17,130 nucleotides of DNA from CAVZZV01 sp963779845. Lineage in GTDB: Bacteria > Bacteroidota > Bacteroidia > Bacteroidales > GCA-2748055. Under the pieces are notes generated by a model, which did not search any database, was not told the DNA's origin, and saw only the letters and a list, made by a program, of their open reading frames with translations. Both the position numbers and the translations under genes were made by a program. Position 1 is the first letter of the stretch. Each line of letters starts with the position of its first letter. This document shows, one piece after another, positions 8,951 to 17,130 of this stretch. The stretch covers positions 1 to 17,130 of the forward strand of contig CAVZZV010000003.1 in assembly GCA_963779845.1 (NCBI GenBank). The letters run 5' to 3'.

Positions 8951-11768
8951 AGCCTTAACTATAGTAAAACTTACATCCTTACGGATTTTAAAATTGTTGT
9001 TCTTCCCGGCACTCATTTTAGTTTTCCCGGTATTACTGCATGCCCAAGAAGTCAACTGCCACCCTCACAGGCAAAGTTACAAATGCGGAAACCTCTGAGC
9101 CGGAGCTGGGCTGTGCCATAGTCATTGTGGAACTTAATATGTGGGGCATGACCGACCAGAACGGAAATTATACAATCAACAAAATTCCCACGGGTGGGCC
9201 ATATACTATCCAGACCTCCTCCCTCGGTTCTTGAGACTTTTGTAAAGAAGCTGGAGTTTCCTGAGACGAGAGAATATAATCTGGATATCCAGCTCAACCG
9301 AATGTCCTTTGAAATGGAAGAGGTAACCGTCCTTGCGGAAGAAAAGAAAGGTCTCGGGACCACATCGAAAATTAGTAAGGAAGCTATGGAACATTTGCAG
9401 CCTGCCTCACTGAAAGACATCATGCAGCTGCTTCCGGGACAGGTATCGATCAATCCCGACCTTTCAGGCAAGGCAGAATTGTCAATTCGCGATATCGGGT
9501 CAAATTCCAATAGTTCCTTTGGGACAACTGTAATCGTTGATGGTGCGCCAGTTTCAAAAAATGCCGAGATGCAGTCGAGAAACACGAGTAACACCAGCGT
9601 AGATGGTGGTGGAGTAGATGTGAGACAAATTAGCACCAATAATATTGAATCTGTGGAGGTTATTCGGGGCATAGCGTCTGTTCAGTATGGTGACCTGACC
9701 TCGGGTGCAGTAATCGTAAAGACTATGGCCGGGGCAAGCCCGCTTAACGCAGTGGTTTCATTAAATCCAAGAATGAAAAAAGCCTATCTTGGAAAGGGTT
9801 TACGTTTAAAAAATAATGCCGGGGCCATAAATTTTGATATCGATTATACCTCTTCAATCAATAGTAAAATTGAAGCATATAAAGGTTTTGAACGGATATC
9901 GGGACAGGTGAGGTACTCCAATACCTATATGAAAAAAAGTACACCACTTTCCTTTAATCTAACCACTAAATATTTTCAAACCATCGATTCCCAAAAATCC
10001 GACCCCCGATTTCATTCGGCAAAGTGAAGAATTGACCGAATCAGATAAAGGATTGTCCCTGGGTGCCCACGGTAGATGGAACTTAAAAAAACTATTGGTG
10101 ACCAATCTGGAGTACTCATTTAACATGAGTATGAATGTTCAGAAATTATATGCTAATGAAATTGTCTCACTTGGGTATATCCAACCCATCTCCAATGCGC
10201 GCCAGGACACGTTGCTTCCCGGCGTTTATGCTCCTTCTGAATATCATGCAGAATTGAACGTAGATGGCAAACCCTTTAACTATTTTGCCAAAATAGCAGG
10301 AACCAAAATATTACGAAATGGCAAAACATTAAACACTTTACTATATGGCTTCGATTATCGGGCGAGCGGCAATAACGGAAGGGGAAGAATGTACGATGAG
10401 TTGCGGCCCCCGCGATTAGGAGGAGGAACAGCTACCCGTCCAAGACCTTACAACGACATACCCGATCTACGCCAGTTTTCAATTTTCTTATCCGACAACC
10501 TGACCCAATCGATAAACACAACTACCCTTTATGTCGAAGCCGGAATCAGGTATAATAATTACCAACCTGTTTCTTTGTTTAAGGGTGAGATTGAAACCAG
10601 CTTCGAGCCCAGGATCAACCTTAAGTACGAATTTTTGAACCAAGAAAATAATCGCCTTTTTAATAAATTGGCAATTTTTGGCGGTTATGGCATCCATTCC
10701 AAAACCCCCACACTTCTGCATTTATATCCCGATCTTGCCTATTACGACCTGAACAGCTTTAATTATTTTGCAGCAAATCCATTAGAAAGGCTCTTGCTTG
10801 TTTCAACCCGAGTCCTGGACACTTCAAATCCCGACCTCAGGCCTATTACCAACAAGAAATATGAGGCCGGAGTAGAAGGTGAAATGGGCGAATTTAATTT
10901 TAGATTCAATGCCTATTTTGAGAAGCAGGTAAATGGATTGAATTTTTCAAGCCATCCTGCTTTTTTCGAATTTTACCGATGGATCAGCACTGATCCGAAC
11001 ATCAACTACCCGGCAGGGTCGCCTCCAATAATAGATCTGCATAACCCCTCAGAAATAGATACCTTTATCGCCAGCTACCGCAAACCTGTGAATAATCAGG
11101 AATTTATAAAAAAGGGACTTGAGTATGTACTGGATCTCGGGGAAATAAAAGAATTAAAAACTGATATCCACGTATTGGGTGCATACATGCTTACACGCGC
11201 AATTACAAATAGTGATACCTATACCTTACCCTATGGTAACGGAGCAGAACAACTTCCATGGGTAGGAGTTTATCCAGCCGGTGAAGGAACGGAACTACAA
11301 CGCTTTAATACCAACCTTATCGCAGTTACCCATATCCCGAAAATAAGACTTGTATTTTCCACTACGCTGCAAGTAATCTGGAAAAATAGTCTTCAATATT
11401 TCGCTGGTGAAGGACAACCCTGGAATTATACAAATTTGAATGGTAGTTACCTTGCAATAGCCCCCATAGCATTGATGGATAAAACAGGATTAGAGACTCT
11501 TATTCCAAAAGAGGAAATCCTTAATCCAAAATACGACTATTACCTGGAAAAATATAAAGTAAGTTTTTTCGATCCTGAAGTGCAACCACCCCACTACCAG
11601 ATCAACCTTCAGGTTACCAGCGAAATTGGATCCTCTGCAAGATTTTCCTTTTTTGCAAACAATATTACTATGCACAACCCAAAGTACAAATCTAAACGGT
11701 CGAACAGTATAATCACTTTGAATAATCCTATATATTTCGGACTCGAATTAACATTCCTCTTTAAATAA
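8943..11768 (+). CDS. TonB-dependent outer-membrane receptor with carboxypeptidase-like N-terminal domain (three frameshifts)
   Basis: The protein is about 941 residues once corrected. The ATG at 8943 overlaps the M16 stop and opens a signal peptide ending LLHAQE. A carboxypeptidase-like regulatory domain follows at about 9052-9300 (TATLTGKVTNAETSEP, then MTDQNGNYTI). The plug is clear: LKDIMQLLPGQVSI, SIRDIGSNSN, then NIESVEVIRGIASVQYGDLT and SGAVIVKT (about 9406-9726). The rest is beta-barrel, ending YFGLELTFLFK. Frames break near 9043-9050 (one extra base), at 9228-9232 (one extra base in GGTTCTTG) and in a C5 run at 10003-10007 (one extra C, giving DPDFIRQSEE on correction). Members import ligands using TonB/ExbBD energy. 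There is no SusD-like partner here; the DUF4876 and DUF6850 genes take that position. The ligand is unknown. Confidence 0.92.
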
Positions 11769-11781
11769 TAACCTAAAACAA

Positions 11782-12988
11782 ATGAAAATGAAAAAAATCT
11801 CTTATCTATTGTTTGCCTGCTTGGCCGTTATTGCCATAGCCTGTCAAAAAGACGATGATCCTGTTTACACTCTAACTGTTACTGTCTCCTATCCTGGAAG
11901 TTACAGCTCTAATTTTGCTGAAGGGGCATGGGTTTATGCTGCCCACTCCCAGTCTGGAAGGATAGAACTCAGCCCAGACAAACGCAGAAGGTATTGCAGT
12001 TGTCACGAATCTTTCAGCCGGTATATACAACATAACCGCCTCCAAAGCCTTAACAGCATCAGAGGCTGAGGCAGAAACCGGTGTTTCCGGGGAGGTCGTT
12101 TTATCCGCAGCTGAAAATAATGTATCGATCCTTGCCCACAAGGACCAAGATCTCATTCTGGCAGGTGCGCGGCTTGGCGGACTGGTCTTCAAAGAAGTCT
12201 ACTATACCGGATCAAAAACAGTAGAAGATAAAAGCTACTTCTCCGACCAGTATTATGAAATTTACAATAATTCAACGGATGTGATCTATGCTGATGGCTT
12301 ATGCCTGGGCATTGTTGATGGTTGGGCCTTCAAAGCAACCTTATCTGTCTGGCTGCCAGCATATCCCACTAAACAAGCCATTGCCAGTTTCTGGTATGTT
12401 CCCGGCAGTGGTACTGAACACCCTATCGAACCAGGGGAGAGCATCATTATTGCCCAGGATGGTATCGATCACCAAACCGATCCTTTGGGGAATCCCAATT
12501 CTCCGGTAAATCTGGGGGATGCTGACTTTGAAACCTATGTTGTTCGCGATGACAACAGAGACCTTGATGCCCCGGCAGTTCCGAATTTGGAATTAGGATA
12601 TGCAGCATCCATGGGCTTTGACTGGCTAACATCGGTTTTCGGATGTGGATATGTCCTTTTCAGAATTGACGGAGACATAGCAACCTATGTGAATAACAAT
12701 AAAGCCACCAGGCCGGAATCAATCTCCACAACTGAGTATGTTCTTATTGAAAATGATATGATTATTGACGCCTTTCAGGCTTACGCGGATGATTCCGAAA
12801 CAGGAATGCCAAAGTTACATTCCGTGAACGATGCGGGTTTCACTTTTGACCCCAATGGAACATACACTGGGAAATGCGTCCGCAGAAAGGTGAAGGCAGT
12901 AATAAACGGTCGCACCGTCTATCAGGATACAAATAATTCAACGAATGATTTTCTGAACAATCAGGATTGTGCTCCGAGGATCGATTAA
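11782..12988 (+). CDS. DUF4876-type lipoprotein (one frameshift)
   Basis: The protein is about 402 residues once corrected. The lipoprotein signal ends AIAC, placing Cys21 or so at the lipidation site, and an acidic DDD follows. The N-terminal half reads as an Ig-like or carboxypeptidase-like beta domain (YTLTVTVSYPG, then NAEGIAVVTNLSAGIYNITA). The C-terminal half matches the DUF4876 pattern: a late RRKVKAVINGRTVYQDTNNS segment followed by TNDF. The frame breaks near a CCC run at 11973-11975 (one extra C). The shifted frame runs openly from about 11976 to the stop, although the first in-frame ATG there is only at 12281. DUF4876 proteins commonly sit beside a TonB receptor and a DUF6850 barrel in Bacteroidota, as here. 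They may be surface partners of the receptor. The function is not established to my knowledge. Confidence 0.82.
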
Positions 12989-12996
12989 ATCTTTAT

Positions 12997-13036
12997 GAGG
13001 CTGGCTTAAAAGGGAATCGCCCTTTTGGCCAGCCTC
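12997..13036 (+). terminator. Strong intercistronic hairpin (possible attenuator or terminator)
   Basis: GAGGCTGGC (12997-13005) pairs with GCCAGCCTC (13028-13036), and AAAAGGG (13008-13014) pairs with CCCTTTT (13020-13026) around an AATCG loop. That gives 16 base pairs with one small internal mismatch. It lies 9 bases after the DUF4876 stop and 14 before the ATG at 13051. Only a weak U tract follows (TTCAATTATTT). It could end part of transcription, or set DUF6850 level by attenuation or mRNA stability. Confidence 0.6.
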
Positions 13037-13050
13037 TTCAATTATTTACC

Positions 13051-14611
13051 ATGAAGAGATTTGCAAGCTATCTGATCATTTTTTTAATATCTTATTCGGG
13101 ACATCTGTTTGCCCAGGGAGAGGTAACATTAAAGCCTTATGATCGTCTGCTCCTGGAAAACCCATGGTTATTTTCCCAGAATAAAGGAAGTTACGTGTAT
13201 AATGAATTTGTCCCGGACGGCCAATTCATCCTTTCCTCCAATTTCCAACAGGGGGATCTGATATTGAGTCAACAGGCAGATAAAGAAAGAAACTTCGGAT
13301 TTTCAGCGCATAAAACGATTAAGTTAAACAAAACCATCTTTGATGGCGGAGTAGATTACTCCCGGCAAAAGCATGAGAATGTCGGATGGACAGCAAGACT
13401 TGATCCCACCACTGCAAATCCCTATATGCTTGGAGATAGCCTTCATGGGCTTTATGATATTGATCATGTCAACCTTTTTGGCTCTGTGGCCTTTGAGCTA
13501 AGTGAAAGAATAATTTTAGCCATTGGTGCTGATTACCAGGTAGCGGATGGAGCAAGAATCAAAGATCCCAGACCCGTCAACGATTACTTTAACCTTGAAT
13601 TAAATCCATCGATCATTTATGCGATGAAAGGCGTACGGTTAGGAGCCAACCTTCAACTCCAAAAAGGCCGGGAAGATATCGGATATACCACCATCGAAAA
13701 CTCCACAACCTATAGGTTCTTCACCTCCTATGGTCTAGGCAAGGGTGCAACCCCCAGAAATGGATGGTCATTTACCCGGAATTACTATAGCAAGGGAATT
13801 GGAGGACAAGTTCAGGCGGAATACCAAGTGGGTGGATTTACCATTTTTCATGCAGCCGGTTTTTTAACAAATACCGAGGAATGTGAAGATGGATCTGCAA
13901 ATCCTGAAAAAGGTGCTGCGGGTGATTATCTTTCAAAAACTTTTCGTTTCCTGACAATAGTTAATTTTGAAAATTCCCTTTCACATAGTCTTCGCTTTAT
14001 CCTCCCTTTCACGTTGGGTGAAGGTATTGAATTTATACAGGAACCTTATTTAATTGATAATATCACCTATTACAGGACCCTGGCAGAAGCAAGTAAATAT
14101 TCAACTACAAGGCTTCAACCAAAGCTAACCTGGCTGATGGCCAAATCCTATAATTCCTTTTTGAACAAATGGGAAATTGAAGGTGGTGTTGAAATGAACA
14201 TCCTTACAAACGAATATGTCCTTGAAGCAAGGGAAAGCTATTCAAATATAATACCTACCTTACGATTTGACTATTCGGTCTTCGTCAATACTGTTCAAAT
14301 CGTATTTGGAGGTGGGGCTAAATTCATTTATAATATCGATGAGGAACTTACACAAATACGATCGTATACCCGATCGCATGAAATTTCATGGTGGGAAAAT
14401 GTCACCCTGCCCGATCACCTCACATTGACCGGCAATGCATATAGTCTTTACACCCATCTTAAAATCGGGAAAGATGTGCAGGTGCTAAGAAATTCAGACA
14501 AGCCAGGTTTTTTGTGATTTCAGATTTGGTTTTAATTCCGGTAGCCGCCCGGAATGGGATTTCACGCGAAGTCGGGAATATTTTGGGATTAAATTGGGGA
14601 TAACATATTAA
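13051..14611 (+). CDS. DUF6850-type outer-membrane beta-barrel protein (frameshift near the end)
   Basis: I chose the ATG at 13051, which opens a clean signal peptide (MKRFASYLIIFLISYSGHLFAQ). An earlier in-frame ATG at 12967 lies inside the DUF4876 gene and would put the hairpin in the coding sequence. The mature part is rich in alternating beta strands, starts with the DRLLLENPWLFSQNKGSY block, and resembles the DUF6850 family seen with DUF4876 proteins. The raw frame stops at 14517 after PGFL. Removing one T from the T6 run at 14508-14513 continues it to a TAA at 14609-14611. The protein then ends in RSREYFGIKLGITY, a typical outer-membrane C-terminal strand with a terminal aromatic residue. 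The corrected length is about 519 residues. The role is unknown; it is presumably a partner of the TonB receptor. Confidence 0.8.
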
Positions 14612-14739
14612 CTCAATGCATACTTCATCGAATAGAATATTTTTCTTATACCATGAGAACAAAAAATCTTTGCGAATCTCGCCCCCTTTTCCTTCCGACT
14701 GCAAGTTTAAAACTTTTTATTAATTAAAAAAAATTCATA

Positions 14740-16908
14740 ATGAAGTCAAAATTTATTTTTTTAATATCATTTCTGATCCTTACCCTTTTGGCAGGCTCCT
14801 GTAAAAAAACGCTAGAAACCCGCTTTGCCATTATAGTAGATAAAGAAAGCTACGAACAGGCCAGGACAGAAATCGATGCCTATTCAAATGTTTTAAATGA
14901 AGAAGGCCTGAATACAGTGCTGATTGTAAAGGATTATATCCTCCCAGATTCCCTCAAAGCGGACCTCCTTTCATTATATCAATCGCCAAACCCCATTGAA
15001 GGAGCCGTATTTATCGGAGATATTCCTATAGCCATGGTTGTCGATGCCCAACACATGACCAGCGCATTCAAAATGGACCAGAAACGATTCGGTCTTGAAA
15101 CCGCCAATGTACCTACAGACCGGTTTTACGATGATTTCGAACTTCAATTTGATTACATCAAACAGGACACATCAGACTTCCTGAAACATTACTATTCATT
15201 AAATTACGATTCTCCACAGATCATTTCACCGGATATCTATTCCGGGAGGATTAAAATGCCGGAGGTCAAAAATAAGTACGAATTACTAAAAAAATATCTT
15301 ACAAAGGTGGTTGAAGAACATCGCGCTGAAAACAAACTTGACCAGTTTTTCTTTTCGCAGGCAATGGATATAATTCCGAATCGATGGTAGCCAGGCTTGA
15401 CGAACAGGTTGTGCTGAACCAGCAATTGGCAGGAAACCCTTCCATAAATTTCCTGGACCATTCCATGAAAGATTTCGTCAAGGAAGCTTATATGTCGGAG
15501 TTGCAACGTCCTGACTTGGATATGGCTATGCTTCACCACCATGGATCCGAGGAAACGGAATATCTGAACGGATGGCCTAAAGCAGTCAATTACCCCCAAC
15601 AAATAGATCTTATTAAACGATATATGAGGGAAAGGATCAGAAGATCGGAAAATAAACCTCCTGCTGAAATCACTAAAGTAAAAAAAGAATATCAGGAAAA
15701 ATATGGGATCCCGCAATCCTGGTCGGAGGGTGCCATGGATCCCGAGGTCAGAAAAGAAGACAGCTTATGGTCGGCTAATCTTGACTTGGTCGTGGAGGAT
15801 TTCGGAATTTACCATTACAAACCAAACGTCCGTTTTGCCATATTCGATGCCTGTTATAATGGCTCCTTTCATGCTAAACAATATATTGCCGGATCCTATA
15901 TCTTCGGAGAGGGAAGGACCATTGCCGCACAGGGAAATACGGTAAATTCCTTACAGGACAAATGGCCTCAGGAAATGATCGGGTTGCTCTCGCTTGGGAT
16001 GCGGGTGGGGGAATGGAACAAAATGACCTGTTACCTGGAAACTCATATTATCGGAGATCCGACTTTTCGCTTTGCTTCGGCCGATCCTTCCATTGACGTG
16101 CAAGGGTTATCAGTTCAGGAAGCAAATAACAACAAGAGTTGGCTCAATCTGCTCGATTGCCCCTATCCTGACGTACAGGCCCTGGCCCTGAGAAAACTAT
16201 ACAACAACCAGTACGAAAATATATCTGCGCTTCTTCTCGAAACATATAAAACCTCGAAGCTGGGAAGCGTTAGGGCAGAATGCCTTAAATTATCGGCCTC
16301 CCTTGCAGACGAAAATTTTCCAAAAGTACTCGCCCTTGCTCTTACCGATGATTATGAACTGGTTCAGCGTTTTGCGGTAAGTATGGCGGGCGATTCAGGA
16401 GATGATGAGCTGATACCGGTTCTGGTGAAGCTTGGTTTCGAAAACCTGCCGGAAAGGGTAGTCTTCAATTATGGAAATATTATTCAGTTTTTTGATTCGG
16501 CAAAACTTCTGCTTGAATTTGAAAAACAGTCAGGGGAAAATGAATTCCTGGCAAACAAGGAAGTTGCCTTGCCTCAGATCAGGGAGGTATACGCGAAAGC
16601 AAATGACCGGTACGATTATGTGTACAAGGCAATAACGGATTCAATGAGTTCAGACAGAGCAAAGTACAATGAGATCAGAACTCTTCGTAACTATAATTAT
16701 CATAACGGGAGTCCCTGGCTTCATCGCCTTTTTGAATACCAGCAAGAATCAGGAACACCGACAAATGATGATCGAAGCAATGGGATGGTTCAAATTATCC
16801 AGGGAGAAAAGTCAGATCATCGATGCTTGCAAAGCGATTGAAGCGAATCCGGAAGAACCGGAGGAGATAAGGAAAGAGGCGAAGAGGACACTTTTAAGGT
16901 TGAGTTAG
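14740..16908 (+). CDS. Gingipain-like (C25, caspase-fold) lipoprotein with HEAT repeats, copy 2 (two frameshifts)
   Basis: The protein is about 722 residues once corrected and is a clear paralogue of the gene at 3903. The signal has a lipobox ending LLAGSC (Cys21), stronger than in copy 1. The peptidase-like domain keeps HHHG (15534-15545), FDACYNGSF (Cys codon 15852-15854) and HIIGDPTF. The GHGYN of copy 1 is GNGYN here (15360 on), so that His is not essential to the family. The HEAT-like C-terminus includes ALTDDYELVQRFAVS, GDDELIPVLV, IRTLRNYNYHNGSP and EAMGWF, all with counterparts in copy 1. Frames break at a T5 run (15346-15350, one T missing) and a T5 run (16729-16733, one extra T). 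A 128-base gap precedes it, so it may have its own promoter. The terminator at 16924 ends it. Activity is inferred from the conserved dyad. Confidence 0.85.
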
Positions 16909-16923
16909 GTTTATAAAGAGGAA

Positions 16924-16948
16924 GGGCTGCCTCCGGCAGCCCTTTTTT
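16924..16948 (+). terminator. Rho-independent terminator
   Basis: A perfect 8-bp stem, GGGCTGCC (16924-16931) with GGCAGCCC (16935-16942), has a TCC loop and is followed by six T. It lies 15 bases after the stop of the second C25-like gene and ends that transcript. Confidence 0.93.
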
Positions 16949-17078
16949 ATTGAAGTCACCCGACAAAGGAAACAAAATCTGTTTAGTAAATCATAATTTC
17001 TATTTTAACAACTAAAATGGAAATAGCCGATCCATTTTGTCTCTTCCTTAGAATGAAAGATTTACAACCTGTTCTGCT

Positions 17079-17130
17079 CTATCCATTCAACAAATCATCC
17101 ACTAATGCTTTTATCCTTGCCACTCCCCCC
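17079..17130 (-). CDS. C-terminal end of an unidentified gene, cut by the window edge
   Basis: On the minus strand an open frame enters from the right edge and ends at a TAG (17079-17081), reading GGVARIKALVDDLLNG. It converges on the terminator at 16924, which makes a real gene plausible. Sixteen residues are too few to name a family, and an open frame this short can arise by chance. Confidence 0.35.
   Translation of the reverse strand, partial: GGVARIKALVDDLLNG

Noticed and set aside
14459..14704. Small minus-strand gene after the DUF6850 barrel
   Set aside because: It has no recognisable motif and is antisense to the frameshifted C-terminus of the barrel, whose corrected frame looks like a real outer-membrane end.
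3903..16908. Programmed ribosomal frameshifting as the cause of the broken frames
   Set aside because: Thirteen sites in six genes, in both directions, with no shared slippery heptamer or downstream structure, do not look programmed.

Overview
The window looks like Bacteroidota (Bacteroidetes) chromosomal DNA, probably from an environmental or metagenomic assembly. The evidence is a TonB-dependent receptor with an N-terminal carboxypeptidase-like domain, a DUF4876-type lipoprotein, a DUF6850-type outer-membrane barrel, several lipoproteins, low G+C, and A/T-rich leaders mostly without Shine-Dalgarno sequences. The order or genus cannot be told from sequence alone.

Layout: (1) 12-662 (-) is an exported SGNH/GDSL hydrolase. 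(2) 663-1045 is non-coding and holds some hairpin structure. (3) 1046-3664 (+) is a two-component pair, a membrane histidine kinase with a large helical extracytoplasmic sensor and a NarL/FixJ-type response regulator. (4) 3903-14611 (+) is a tightly packed cell-envelope operon: gingipain-like (C25, caspase-fold) lipoprotein with C-terminal HEAT repeats, M16 zinc peptidase, TonB-dependent receptor, DUF4876 lipoprotein, DUF6850 barrel. A strong hairpin separates the last two genes. (5) 14740-16908 (+) is a second paralogue of the C25-like/HEAT lipoprotein, followed by a textbook terminator. (6) The right edge holds the last codons of a minus-strand gene.

How the genes may work together (inference): two lipid-anchored caspase-fold peptidases and an exported M16 peptidase would process a protein or peptide, and the TonB receptor with its DUF4876 and DUF6850 partners would bind or import a product. 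The substrate is unknown. The neighbouring two-component system could control the operon, but no binding site was found.

Every gene from 3903 to 16908 is broken by one or more single-base indels, and I count 13. Nearly all lie in short homopolymer runs. Correcting each one restores a family-consistent protein, and I see no independent in-frame nonsense codon. That pattern fits uncorrected sequencing error better than gene decay. I therefore annotate full-length genes and state where each reading frame breaks. One pair of breaks in the M16 gene compensates and is invisible to ORF finding, yet it scrambles the zinc-binding glutamate region. One break near the end of the DUF6850 gene hides its true C-terminal beta strand.
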